This document shows positions 1 to 8,687 of a DNA stretch of 44,800 nucleotides, one piece after another. Made by a program: the position numbers and the translations under genes. Under the pieces are notes generated by a model. The model was not told the DNA's origin and searched no databases. It was given only the letters and a program-made list of their open reading frames with translations. Within the stretch, counting starts at the first letter, position 1, and the number at the start of each line of letters is the position of its first letter. Source of the stretch: Rhodothermales bacterium (GTDB taxonomy: Bacteria > Bacteroidota > Rhodothermia > Rhodothermales > Bin80); contig JAJEDR010000060.1 in NCBI GenBank assembly GCA_022821385.1, positions 1 to 44,800 of the forward strand. Direction: 5' to 3'.

Positions 1-2366
1 TGGCGTGCCTGTCGAGAATGCGCATAAGGACCATTAAAGGTAATGCTGACACGACTCTGTGGGTCCTGACCTTTATAAACGGTTTTAACCACTGTGCCCT
101 CAGGGTTTTGAGCGCTTCTGTCCCGCCATGTCTCTTCGCGGTCTGTAGCAGGAAGAGTGCCGAGGTAGGTTTGGGCAAGTGCCGTCAACGTATCAACTTC
201 AAAGGCGCCTACAAAAATGAAGACAAAATCATCCATATCTGCGAATCTCTCCTGATATATTTCCAGGGTGCGCTCCATATCAATGGCATCAAGCTCCTCC
301 AACGTGACAGACCGGTATCGCGGGTGGTTCATGTAGAGCGTAGTGCGGAGTGTGTCACTGAATGCAGCATTCGGTGAATTCCTTCGGTTCTCCTGAAATG
401 TGCGTTGGAAGTTGATCTCAGACAGAAATGCTGACGAGTCAAGCCGTGCCTGCGTAGCACGCAGGTGAATCAACTGGAATAAAAGCTCCAAATCTTTCGG
501 TGACGCTTCGCCTCTGAATCCTTCAAACAACGAGCCAATTGATGCCGATACAGAGGCGCGCTTGCCCGACATCTTTTTCCCTAATGCTGTCTGGTCAAAC
601 GCACCGACACCGCTACTGCCGACGAAACCATCTGCATAAGTCGCCGCTCGAAACTCATCGTCGTCATACAAGGAGGTCCCACCTTCGCTGAAGGAAGCAA
701 ACTGAACCTCGTCAGCACGGAAATCTGTGGGCTTCATCACGACACGGATCCCGTTATCCAACGTGATCTCCGTAACTCCAAGTTCGGAGATCGAACGTTC
801 ACTTACGATCGCTGCCGGAGTCAGCACCTCCTCAAACAGGGGAGCATCAACTGCCGTATCAACATATGGCTCTACCTTAGTACCATTATATTTTTCGAAG
901 GTACTAGCTAACAGATCCTCGGTAATCCATTCCAGGGATTCTTTCTCCGGGATATCCACGGTAATTGCCCGATCCTGACTGCTCAGCGCTTCCGGCAGAT
1001 ACGCACTAACCTCTTCTAGTGTAATTGTAGGCACGAGCTGTTGTGCAAGTTGATAATTATTGACTACACCGGGGATTGGATTGTCTTCTAGAAAATGGGA
1101 AACGTATGAGGATACAAGTCTTGCCGAAGGAGTGTTTTCGCGCTCATTATACGCCTCTTCGCGCGAGCGCATGAATGACTCTTTGAAGCGTGAAAATTCG
1201 CCAGGAGTGAAGCTGTGCTGCTTGACGCGTTCCGCCTCAAGCACCACCGTACGAAGTGCAGCGGTTAAGCTGTCTTCGTTCGCATATGCTTGTAAAACAA
1301 AAAACGAAGCACCGCGCACCATATCCCCAAGGCCGGCATTTGCTATGAGGAAAGGAGTACTTGTACCGTCCTGAGCAATCTCGGAAAAACGCCGTGAGAG
1401 CATACCGTTCGCCAATGACCTCACCAAAGACTGGCGATAGTCGGCGACGGTTTTAACGTTCATCTTCGGTTGTCTGTAGAGTAACGAAAGTCCTGGAAAG
1501 AAGTCGTACTCTGGGTCGCTTATAACCTTGTATCGTATCTCTTGTAGCGGCACATCGAATGTCGCACGTGGCATAGGGTCTACGGCGGGAGGGATGGTGG
1601 CAAAATGCTCCTCTACAAGTGATTTCATAGTAGATACATCCAGAGCCCCGACTACGACAACAGCCATCAGATCAGGTCTATACCAAGTTTCGTAAAAACG
1701 TCGCACAGTCTCGTAGGAGCTCTGTTTGATCACAAGCGTGTCACCGATGGGGAGTCGTTCTGCGTAGTGTGAGTCACCAAGAAGAGTCGGAATCAATTCG
1801 TCTAACATGCGTCCGGATGCGCCGCGGCCACTACGCCATTCCTCTATCACCACGCCGCGCTCATTGTCAATTTCTTCATCACTCAACGTGGCGTAGGCTG
1901 CCCAATCTTCCAGCACCTCGAATGCCTTGCGTACCACTTCCATGCTGTCCGTAGGCACTTGAAGTTGGTAGACCGTTTCGTCGAAACTTGTATACGCATT
2001 GACGTCTGGTCCGATTTGCATGCCGATGCGCTGCAGGAACGCCATGAGCGTTTGCTTGGGATAGCGCCTTGTTCCATTAAAGAGCATGTGCTCTACAAAA
2101 TGAGCCAACCCAAGCTGGTCGTCATCCTCCTGTACACTACCTGCGTTTACGACCAGCCGAAGCTCAAGGCGAGACTCCGGCTCGTGGTTCTCTCGCAAAT
2201 AGTAGGTGATGCCATTTTCCAGTTGTCCAATGGTAACCGCACTATCCACAGGGACAGGAAGGTCTAGAGCTGGCTGGGCCTGTGTGTTTGTAGCCAGCGC
2301 AGATGCTCCCAGAGGGAGCAAGCATAAAAAGAGAAAGATCTTGAACGAAGAATGTTGTACGTACAT
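1..2366 (-). CDS. M16 family zinc metallopeptidase, exported (3' end outside window)
   Basis: The frame is open without a stop from the ATG at 2366 to the left edge, about 788 codons, so the C-terminus lies outside the window. I checked the frame through its whole length. The N-terminus has a hydrophobic signal peptide (FLFLCLLPLGASALA). It is followed by an M16A-type catalytic domain with the inverted zinc motif HFVEH around residue 88, and by repeated M16 inactive-type domains (DDFVFIFVGAF near the left edge). Family members of this pitrilysin/PqqL type are about 930-960 residues, so roughly 150 residues are missing. It probably degrades peptides in the periplasm. There is no clear ribosome binding site. 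The start was chosen because it directly precedes the signal peptide and no earlier in-frame ATG exists nearby. Confidence 0.9.
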   Translation of the reverse strand, partial: MYVQHSSFKIFLFLCLLPLGASALATNTQAQPALDLPVPVDSAVTIGQLENGITYYLRENHEPESRLELRLVVNAGSVQEDDDQLGLAHFVEHMLFNGTRRYPKQTLMAFLQRIGMQIGPDVNAYTSFDETVYQLQVPTDSMEVVRKAFEVLEDWAAYATLSDEEIDNERGVVIEEWRSGRGASGRMLDELIPTLLGDSHYAERLPIGDTLVIKQSSYETVRRFYETWYRPDLMAVVVVGALDVSTMKSLVEEHFATIPPAVDPMPRATFDVPLQEIRYKVISDPEYDFFPGLSLLYRQPKMNVKTVADYRQSLVRSLANGMLSRRFSEIAQDGTSTPFLIANAGLGDMVRGASFFVLQAYANEDSLTAALRTVVLEAERVKQHSFTPGEFSRFKESFMRSREEAYNERENTPSARLVSSYVSHFLEDNPIPGVVNNYQLAQQLVPTITLEEVSAYLPEALSSQDRAITVDIPEKESLEWITEDLLASTFEKYNGTKVEPYVDTAVDAPLFEEVLTPAAIVSERSISELGVTEITLDNGIRVVMKPTDFRADEVQFASFSEGGTSLYDDDEFRAATYADGFVGSSGVGAFDQTALGKKMSGKRASVSASIGSLFEGFRGEASPKDLELLFQLIHLRATQARLDSSAFLSEINFQRTFQENRRNSPNAAFSDTLRTTLYMNHPRYRSVTLEELDAIDMERTLEIYQERFADMDDFVFIFVGAFEVDTLTALAQTYLGTLPATDREETWRDRSAQNPEGTVVKTVYKGQDPQSRVSITFNGPYAHSRQAR

Positions 2367-2599
2367 GGGGAGTGGAATTTTTGGAAAAGAACCAGCGACC
2401 AAGAGCGTATGAATGTACAGTTTAGAATAGGGTTCCATAATATGTGAGTTGTATTTTGAAGTACCTGGAACCCGCGGAGTGGGCAAGTGGCAAGAAGTGG
2501 CCAATGTCAATAGTCCCTGCACGAACCTGATACTAGTCACAGACAGCCACTTCCCTTATACCGGGAGTGATATGTCGGCCACTCGCCGGGCGGATTCGA

Positions 2600-3065
2600 C
2601 TTCGGAAGCGCTCGTCAATAGGCGAGTTGATACCCTTTCAGGGATCCTTTGAATGGCGCTTCTCTCCAACTGGGAATCTTTGGACGCTGACCACTAAAGA
2701 ATTCAAGCCTTTCGAACAGAGTCCGATTGGAGCAACGCTCCGACGAGTCTCCAAAAACCAAAACCCAGTCCCTTTAGGCGAGGAAGAGATGGATGACCTG
2801 CGGGATGGAATTTAGTGGTTCTTCAATCTGGGTGGGACCGTCGATTGGAAAAGGATTTCGGATTCAAAGCCCGAAGTAGCTTCTTTCTTCAGCAACGATG
2901 AAGGCAATCTGTGGATGAAGCGGGAGGGAGCACTGCCCGAGGACGAAGGTTGCGTTTTATTTATTTGATCCCGATCCAATCGTGAGAGACGGGATGCTAT
3001 ACGGCGTCACCATAGGCGACCTGGGTGCTCCATACGTCGTGAGACCGCGGATGGAAAAGCCTTAG
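2600..3065 (+). pseudogene. Relic of a six-bladed beta-propeller protein (C-terminal part)
   Basis: Two frames together carry the tail of a beta-propeller protein. The frame starting at bases congruent to 2 mod 3 reads WRFSPTGNLW, then LRRVSKNQNPVPLGEEE. It meets an in-frame TAG at 2813-2815, continues through VDWKRISDSKPEV and DEGNLWMKREG, and stops at a TGA near 2967. Another frame then gives PIVRDGMLYGVTIGDLGAP followed by YVVR and a TAG at 3063-3065. The order 'NLW..., GxTLR, PVP, W/K/R, NLWxKR, FDP, DGxLYGV, PYVVR' matches, from memory, the ends of 6-bladed beta-propeller proteins common in Rhodothermota. About 20 residues appear deleted around FDP. No start is preserved. With a stop, a frameshift and a deletion it is not functional. 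Confidence 0.75.
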
Positions 3066-3186
3066 CAGCCTTGTTCGTGACATTGACAAGAGAGGAACGT
3101 CGTCGGATGGATGTAAGAAGAACTCCACAGATACATTGTAAGCGGCCCGATACTTAACTTTGGGCAACCACTAAATCAACGAAATC

Positions 3187-3624
3187 ATGGGTGAATTGGA
3201 ATTGGGGGCATTTTCTGTGAGCTTGTCTGTCAACGATCTCGATGCGTCATGTGCGTTCTATGAAAAACTCGGTTTCGAGGTGACGGGACGGGGGCAGGGC
3301 TACCTGATCATGGTGAATGGTACCACGGTTATAGGGCTTTTTCAAGGCATGTTTGAGGGTAACATCCTGACCTTCAATCCCGGCTTGTTGGCGAAGGCCG
3401 ACGCAAATGCAGAGGATTCATTGCTGGAAGCATGGCGGGTTCACGAATTTGCAGACATTCGGGCGATTCAGGAGCGCCTCAAGGCTTCCGGCCTCGTGCT
3501 TATGTCTGAGGTGGATGAACAGACTAACCCTGATGGGCCCGGGAGCCTTATGCTTGCAGACCCAGACGATAATATTATCCTGATCGACCAGTTCTTCAAC
3601 AGGCCAAATGGATCAGAAAAGTAG
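3187..3624 (+). CDS. VOC (glyoxalase/bleomycin resistance-like) family protein
   Basis: A 145-residue single VOC fold. The N-terminal strand [20 protein letters not shown] and the C-terminal [12 protein letters not shown] are the two hallmark ends of the beta-alpha-beta-beta-beta half repeats. The second half contains a long insertion ([21 protein letters not shown]) typical of the group that resembles short glyoxalases of unknown substrate. VOC proteins usually bind a divalent metal and act as isomerases, lyases or binding proteins; the substrate cannot be read from the sequence. The gene stands alone, ahead of lexA, with about 120 bp between them. The ATG at 3187 is the only sensible start. 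I am confident about the fold but not about the function. Confidence 0.85.
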   Translation: MGELELGAFSVSLSVNDLDASCAFYEKLGFEVTGRGQGYLIMVNGTTVIGLFQGMFEGNILTFNPGLLAKADANAEDSLLEAWRVHEFADIRAIQERLKASGLVLMSEVDEQTNPDGPGSLMLADPDDNIILIDQFFNRPNGSEK

Positions 3625-3627
3625 AAA

Positions 3628-3648
3628 TCTGACAAGATTCTGACAAGA
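3628..3648. repeat. Tandem direct repeat TCTGACAAGA, 11-bp period
   Basis: TCTGACAAGA occurs at 3628-3637 and again at 3639-3648, exactly one helical turn apart, just past the stop of the VOC gene and 22 bp before the lexA palindrome. It could be a second regulator site or a promoter element of lexA. No function can be assigned from sequence. Confidence 0.5.
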
Positions 3649-3670
3649 AATCGCCAAATCCTAAAATGAT

Positions 3671-3687
3671 TGTTCAGTAGGTGAACA
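3671..3687. promoter_or_regulatory. Probable LexA operator (SOS box) before lexA
   Basis: A perfect inverted repeat, TGTTCA-GTAGG-TGAACA, lies 56 bp before the preferred lexA start. lexA genes are nearly always autoregulated through a palindrome in their promoter. The core can also be written GTTC-N7-GAAC. A sequence with the same N5 spacing and an identical TGAACA half lies before imuB (22997-23013), which strengthens the reading as a LexA site. The exact LexA motif of this lineage is not known to me. Confidence 0.7.
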
Positions 3688-3743
3688 TATAACTGAGAGT
3701 ATAGTAACTGGACATCGTATATAACAAAACAATGGTAGTAGCT

Positions 3744-4430
3744 ATGTCCCAACGGTTGACCGAAAAGCAGCGAGCTGTGCTTGATTTCATTGCAGAGTGT
3801 GTAGAGGAGGGCCGAGAGTGGCCCAGCTACGACGATTTTAAGCGGGAGTTCGGTTATAAATCTTCCAACAGTGTCACGCAGAACCTCAAGGCACTTGCAA
3901 AGAAGGGATATCTGATCAAGACGGAAGCAGGCTACCAGTTGCCGCCCGAAAATATGCGGGAATCAGAATCGGCTATCCCTGTTCTTGGCGAGATTACCGC
4001 CGGAGTACTCCAGGAAGCCGTGGGAGCCAATCTGGGGAATATCACGCTCGGAACGATTTTCCCCAGCCTGGATCGGATCTTTGCATTACGAGTGAAAGGG
4101 CAATCTATGATTGGGGCGGATATTCATGACGGAGACTATGTGCTCCTAGTGGATGACGATATCCCGAACGGAGGTATCGGCGCTGTGCTGTATGATGGCG
4201 AAACTTCGCTCAAGCGGGTTTATATGGATTACGGAGGCCTTCGCCTAGAGCCTGCGAATCCCGAGTTTGATGATATTCGAATTGATCCAGATATCTTTGA
4301 AGAAGTAAAGATATTGGGACGATATATTGGGCACGTGAATAAGCAGGGGCTCTACAGGACCCCCTCTACACACCAAATTTCCACTCGGCATTACTCGCCG
4401 TTCAAGCGCAATCTATGGCCTTCGGCATAG
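3744..4430 (+). CDS. lexA: LexA repressor (S24 autoprotease)
   Basis: A 228-residue SOS repressor. Residues 1-65 form a winged helix (LTEKQRAVLDFI ... SNSVTQNLKALAKKGYL). Residues 77-205 form the S24 peptidase domain with the self-cleavage Ala-Gly bond in GEITAGVLQEA (A86-G87), the catalytic Ser in GQSMIGAD (S121) and the catalytic Lys in TSLKRVY (K157). It represses DNA-damage genes and is cleaved on RecA filaments. An in-frame ATG at 3732 would add four residues. I prefer 3744 because LexA proteins usually begin two to four residues before LTEKQ. The last 20 residues (after GHVNKQGLY) are an unusual tail. It ends 15 bp from the convergent SRPBCC gene. A palindrome lies 56 bp upstream. Confidence 0.93.
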   Translation: MSQRLTEKQRAVLDFIAECVEEGREWPSYDDFKREFGYKSSNSVTQNLKALAKKGYLIKTEAGYQLPPENMRESESAIPVLGEITAGVLQEAVGANLGNITLGTIFPSLDRIFALRVKGQSMIGADIHDGDYVLLVDDDIPNGGIGAVLYDGETSLKRVYMDYGGLRLEPANPEFDDIRIDPDIFEEVKILGRYIGHVNKQGLYRTPSTHQISTRHYSPFKRNLWPSA

Positions 4431-4445
4431 GTCTTACAGCGTGAA

Positions 4446-4844
4446 TCAGGCGGAAGTCAAGTGTTTCTGCAACTTCCTGAGGTACTGTGCCCAGCAGTAG
4501 CTGGTGTGCCTGAAATGATCGTTCAGGATTCGCCAGCCGGTGTGCTCCATGCGCAACAGGGGGCCTCTGTCAGTGGAGATTACGCTAAAGCTGAGCTTGG
4601 TGTCAGTCCAGTCACTGTCTGCCCGCGTGAAGCACCAAACAACATGCTGGGACGTAGACCATTCTACAACCTCGGCGTGCCAATCGTAGTCCGGTTCAAA
4701 GTGGAAGTGATATTTTCCGCCGGCTCTTCGCTCGGCGCTGCAGGCATCCGTCCACCAAGTATTTAATCCTGTCTCGGATGTCACGGCGTCGAAGATGTGT
4801 TCAGGGGAAGCGTCAATGTATACGTCGTGATAAATTCCGTGCAT
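4446..4844 (-). CDS. SRPBCC (AHSA1/START-like) family protein
   Basis: A 132-residue protein with the AHSA1 signature: an initial strand and helix YIDASPEHIFDAVTSETGLNTWW, the middle GGKYHFHFEPDY, and the C-terminal long helix HTSYCWAQYLRKLQKHL. Proteins of this fold bind hydrophobic ligands; many in this branch are of unknown role. The frame is open 18 codons further upstream, to 4898, but the ATG at 4844 sits right before the conserved first strand and leaves 45 bp to the divergent DUF1835 gene, so it is preferred. A second SRPBCC gene at 10763-11209 shows only family-level similarity. Confidence 0.85.
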   Translation of the reverse strand: MHGIYHDVYIDASPEHIFDAVTSETGLNTWWTDACSAERRAGGKYHFHFEPDYDWHAEVVEWSTSQHVVWCFTRADSDWTDTKLSFSVISTDRGPLLRMEHTGWRILNDHFRHTSYCWAQYLRKLQKHLTSA

Positions 4845-4889
4845 GGTCGTCTTTATATATCTTTTACGTGGTACGAACGTATGTGAGAA

Positions 4890-5879
4890 ATGCTGCACGT
4901 GACTAACGGAGATTCGGCGGCGGACCTGATCCTACGGTCGGGCATTGGAGGCAGTGTGCTGCCTTGGAGGGATGTGCTTCATATAGGACCCGTGCCCGGT
5001 AAGTTGTCTATACGGGAGCTGAGTGAAAAGCGGGCAGCATTTCTTGCGTCGTTAGGATGGGGGATCAGAGAGGAACTGGCACAGAGCTTACGGCTTCGAA
5101 ACTCAACGCTGCGCACGCACGCGGAAGAAGATGAAGTTGTTCTCTGGTTTGAGCATGACTTGTATGACCAACTGCAATTGATTCAGATTCTAGCATGGCT
5201 GATAGAAAACAAGTACTGCTCGCCCCAGAGGCAGTTTCTGATTTGTATTGACAGGTATCCCGGAGTAAGGTCCTTTCGTGGTTTGGGAGATCTTAATCCT
5301 GCGCAGATTCGCCATCTGTTCGACACGCGCAAACCTATAAATCTACCACAGTTTCACGCTGCTGCCGACGCATGGGCTTGCTTTACCAGTTCTAAACCTG
5401 GACGACACCAAGCGGTAGCTGATAATCTTAATATTGAACTGCCATTTTTGCAGGCTGCATATCGGCGCTTTTTGCAAGAATGGCCCTCTGTACATAATGG
5501 ATTATCTCGAACTGAAGGGCACGCATTGAGACTTATTGCAGATGGAGTAAGCGATCCGACAGAAATCCTTCATGCACATTGGGCGAATGAGCGCGCCCCA
5601 TTCATGGGTGACTGGACATTTTGGGAAGTGATTCTGGATATGGCCCGTGGAGGATATCCTCTGGTGACTATTGAGGGAGATAAAGCTCCAGAGGGCTTTC
5701 GGAATGTAAGCGTCTCCGCAACTCCAGAGGGATTGGCGGTACTTGGCGGTGATGAAGATGCCATTACCCTTCGCGGAATCGATCGCTGGTATGGGGGATA
5801 TCACGCCATTCGACCGGAAGAAACTTCTAGATGGGATCCGAAACAAGGGAGACTCCAAGTTCCAGGTGTAGATTCGTAG
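4890..5879 (+). CDS. DUF1835 domain-containing protein
   Basis: A 329-residue protein whose N-terminus MLHVTNGDSAADLILRSGIG followed by LPWRDVLHIGPVP is the DUF1835 hallmark. Residues 1-125 form this domain; the later part (about 190-320) is predicted to be mainly helical, with a winged-helix-like segment GLSRTEGHALRLIADG and the pattern GDWTFWEVILDMA. The domain family has no established biochemical function that I can name. The gene is divergent from the SRPBCC gene (45 bp between starts) and is followed by 120 bp before the AAA ATPase that faces it. It is intact, with no sign of transfer. Confidence 0.85.
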   Translation: MLHVTNGDSAADLILRSGIGGSVLPWRDVLHIGPVPGKLSIRELSEKRAAFLASLGWGIREELAQSLRLRNSTLRTHAEEDEVVLWFEHDLYDQLQLIQILAWLIENKYCSPQRQFLICIDRYPGVRSFRGLGDLNPAQIRHLFDTRKPINLPQFHAAADAWACFTSSKPGRHQAVADNLNIELPFLQAAYRRFLQEWPSVHNGLSRTEGHALRLIADGVSDPTEILHAHWANERAPFMGDWTFWEVILDMARGGYPLVTIEGDKAPEGFRNVSVSATPEGLAVLGGDEDAITLRGIDRWYGGYHAIRPEETSRWDPKQGRLQVPGVDS

Positions 5880-5999
5880 CCCGGGCTGAGGATTACGGCT
5901 TGCTATAGACTGATTCCTTTTAGCCGTAGGCGCGGTGTCAAGGTTACAAGAATCGTTCCCGATATATCTTTTGGGGGAATCACGTCCGTGAAAGGTAGT

Positions 6000-7175
6000 T
6001 CAGCGTTCCATCCCGAATTCGCTTACTTGCGGAGATTTGATCTGGATGTGAGAGTAGTTGGTCACCAACCAATTGTGCATAGACGGAATCGGGATCGCAT
6101 AAGTTCCCCTACGCCTGTGCAGTATACCTCTGTGCAGCGCCCGTCGAAACAGCATCTCTGCTTTCGGTTTACCATACTCCTGTGTTAGGGATGATATGAT
6201 GTCTTCCAGGTCCAAGCTTCCTCCTGATGGAACCTCTTTAATCAGTTTTGCCAGACTATGACGTTGTATTCTGCTAAAATCATGTGCCCGCTGTTCATAG
6301 TATTCCGAACGAAAGGTCCGCCCTGCGTTAAGGACAACATTCAATCCTTCTGCTGTCATATTCCCGTCGTCGGTTTGTAACCGACCCAAAGCGGGCTCCA
6401 CATATGACAAAATGTGCTGTGGCCAGCCATGGGTTTCCTGGGCAATGGCATCAATCCATACTGTGGGATCCCCTTTGGCACGGGCCTCTTTCTTAAGCCA
6501 GTCGTGTATTACCGCGCGAGTTGCTTGTTTGTCCAGGGACCCCAATTCCACAAGACATTCCAATGAGAATCTTGATATTCCCAGTGATCTAAAGGTATCC
6601 ACTGTCGTCCCCAATCCGGCTGCGATCAGAATGACAGGCCGGTCGATCTCGCCGTTATGAATCGCATTAAGCACATCGGTTACAGTCCCGGCGTGTTCAG
6701 GAGGAGGGGCGTTGGTTGTTTCCAGGGTTTGCGCTTCATCCATCTTTAGGAGTAGTGGATGCTTCCCATTTCGGAGGATATCAAGTGGTGCACCGGAGGC
6801 CTTTTCAACTGTGACACCACCTCTGGCAAAAGGACCAGCACTGATTTCTACTGTCCCACCTGTAACTTGGGGAATGTTTCCTAAACCGAGGGTTCGTCGC
6901 AATTTATCTGAATCCCACAAGGCACGCGCGGGCATTCTAAAAACCTTCCATCCACTATTCCGCGCCAGCTTTTCACATTCATACATGAGGGCCGTCTTCC
7001 CAGCCCCAGGTGCGCCTTGAATCAGGAAGGTTGTGCCAGACTTTGTCCGAATCGCGCGCCCTGCGACTTTATTGAAATCGTCCAAGATCTGTTTCCGCCC
7101 ATGAAAATACTTGGCAGGCCCACGGTCAAACGCTGCCGTCACTGGACGGGAAGCAGAATGAAGGGATTTAGTCAT
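6000..7175 (-). CDS. AAA/STAND-type ATPase, orphan
   Basis: A 391-residue P-loop protein. The Walker A motif is GAPGAGKTAL (about residues 54-63), Walker B is LLLKMDEAQ (about 140), and a sensor-1-like strand is VILIAAGLGTT (about 180). The N-terminus FDRGPAKYFHGRKQILDDF is the typical 'recognition by GR-x-x' lead-in of AAA_16/Orc1-Cdc6-like ATPases. The last 90 residues (SRIQRHSLAKLIKEV ... YGKPKAEMLFRRALHRGIL ... RGTYAIPIPSMHNWLV) look like a winged helix that could bind DNA or a partner. Neighbours on both sides are unrelated and face other ways, so the role cannot be inferred. A prophage or plasmid-derived regulator and a defence-type ATPase are both possible. Confidence 0.8.
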   Translation of the reverse strand: MTKSLHSASRPVTAAFDRGPAKYFHGRKQILDDFNKVAGRAIRTKSGTTFLIQGAPGAGKTALMYECEKLARNSGWKVFRMPARALWDSDKLRRTLGLGNIPQVTGGTVEISAGPFARGGVTVEKASGAPLDILRNGKHPLLLKMDEAQTLETTNAPPPEHAGTVTDVLNAIHNGEIDRPVILIAAGLGTTVDTFRSLGISRFSLECLVELGSLDKQATRAVIHDWLKKEARAKGDPTVWIDAIAQETHGWPQHILSYVEPALGRLQTDDGNMTAEGLNVVLNAGRTFRSEYYEQRAHDFSRIQRHSLAKLIKEVPSGGSLDLEDIISSLTQEYGKPKAEMLFRRALHRGILHRRRGTYAIPIPSMHNWLVTNYSHIQIKSPQVSEFGMER

Positions 7176-7406
7176 GGGTCATTCAGAAAGGCCAAGCCCT
7201 CTGTCATGATCAATTAGACAGGGACCAAGGTTCCTAGGTTCCAAGATGTGTAGTTGTGTGATCCGCTCCAACTATTCTCGGCATTCATCTCGAGCCCCGT
7301 GAGTTCTACGTGAAATACACGGGTAACCCATAAGCCACGGCTAAATCTCCTCAGACGAAAGCTCACTTAAAAATAGAGTAAGTGCAATCAGTAAAGTCAG
7401 CCGATC

Positions 7407-8186
7407 CTATTCCGGCATTGGGAGCCAGGTCGCAAAGGCGAGTGCTACTCCTTCGGGATCACAGATATGCAGTAAGCGGCCAACCTCCGGTAAGTCGAAG
7501 GCGGGGGCAGTGATGGTGGCTCCCAATTCGGCAGCTTTGGCCTGAACGGCATCTACATCATCAACAGTAACATAGCAGTTCCAATGGGACGGAACATTTG
7601 GGTAAACGCATTCCATAATTCCACCAATCTGTGTCTCCTCCACGGAAATCACCCAATACTTTCCTGCCTCCATATGTTGTTCGGTAACGGTCCAGCCAAA
7701 CAGCTTACCGTACCAGTCGGCTGCAGCTATCGGGTCAGCAGTCTGGAGCTCAAACCAGGAGAATGCACCATGCGTGAGAAAAGCCTCCTGGGTATTGGCG
7801 ATAGTCTGATCATCCTCTTCACCTCCATCATGGTATTGGATCACAGACAGGTAGGCTCCCTGTGGATCCTGGAACGCTGCAAAGGGACCGACCGCCGTGT
7901 CTTGAAGAGGCACGATCAGGTTTAATTCGGTCCCCCTAAGCAGCTTCTGGATATCGTTCACTGTCACATAATATGTCCAACAGGGTGGAGCACCAGGAGG
8001 GCAAGCCATCAAGCCCCCTATACGCTTTGATCCGCTGTACAGAAGTTTATACATCTCGCCGTCGGGCATGGGCATATCGCTGGTTGTCCAGCCAAGAAGC
8101 TCACTGTAGAACTTGAGTGCCGAAGGTACATCGGCGGCGAGGTATTCATGCCAGCTAAAGGCGCCGTGTGTCTGAAATGGTTTCAT
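7407..8186 (-). CDS. Two-domain VOC family protein
   Basis: 259 residues made of two tandem VOC modules: the first begins THGAFSWHEYLAADVPSALKFY, the second THGAFSWFELQTADPIAAADWY. Each ends with a 'DPQGAYLSVIQ' or 'DPEGVALAFATW' strand. The arrangement is that of the CFP-30B/27-kDa antigen type, usually annotated glyoxalase-like and of unknown substrate. An upstream extension to 8282 is open, but ATG 8186 directly precedes the conserved THGAFSW motif and is preferred. A decayed copy of a similar domain lies immediately upstream on the same strand (8225-8510), suggesting a past tandem duplication. Confidence 0.85.
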   Translation of the reverse strand: MKPFQTHGAFSWHEYLAADVPSALKFYSELLGWTTSDMPMPDGEMYKLLYSGSKRIGGLMACPPGAPPCWTYYVTVNDIQKLLRGTELNLIVPLQDTAVGPFAAFQDPQGAYLSVIQYHDGGEEDDQTIANTQEAFLTHGAFSWFELQTADPIAAADWYGKLFGWTVTEQHMEAGKYWVISVEETQIGGIMECVYPNVPSHWNCYVTVDDVDAVQAKAAELGATITAPAFDLPEVGRLLHICDPEGVALAFATWLPMPE

Positions 8187-8224
8187 TCTGATGAGGTAAG
8201 TTAAGTTTATCGTGTATCCTGTCA

Positions 8225-8510
8225 AGGGCGCCGGATGTACGCACCAAGCACGCAATGGGTCCCGGTCGGAGTTGTAGCGCAAGCTGATTTGGTATGGGAT
8301 AGGACAACCTCGTCAGCCGAAGGCCAGGGCAGTGGTCGATGCTCCCAGTTCGACAGCCTTGAACCGTGAAGGGGCCTGATGGTCATCGGCAATGTAGCCG
8401 TTCCAACGGGACGCAATACAAGGATTTACGAGGTCATAAACCCGTCGGCCTTTGTTCCCTCTAAGAAACCACACAGTGTTTTCCCCAGCATCTGGTCCTC
8501 TGCGGTAATC
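8225..8510 (-). pseudogene. Relic of a VOC domain gene
   Basis: On the minus strand one frame reads PCIASRWNGYIADDHQAPSR followed by FKAVELGASTTALAFG and a stop at 8313. It aligns with PNVPSHWNCYVTVDDVDAVQ...KAAELGATITAPAF in the intact neighbour at 7407-8186. After a frameshift another frame gives SDRDPLRAWCVHP, resembling the usual end 'SDPTGAxxALWxP'. The relic is therefore the second half of a VOC gene in the same orientation as the intact one. No start is preserved. The divergence is too high for a recent copy. Confidence 0.65.
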
Positions 8511-8687
8511 AAATGAAGCGCAACTGGCCAAGAATCCCAAGTTGATCTGGATACATTTGCGCTTGAAACTGTATCGGTTCCGCGGACACGAAATGCTAAA
8601 CGAAGACGCGCCTGACGAAGGTAGCGTCAAATTGGTGCAGGAGACTCTCGACGAATCCGTGAACTAACAGGTCGGTTTTTGCGCACT

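Noticed and set aside
727..1374. Plus-strand open frames of 83 and 104 codons inside the first gene
   Set aside because: They lie antisense to a continuous M16 peptidase frame that I followed base by base; no product is recognisable.
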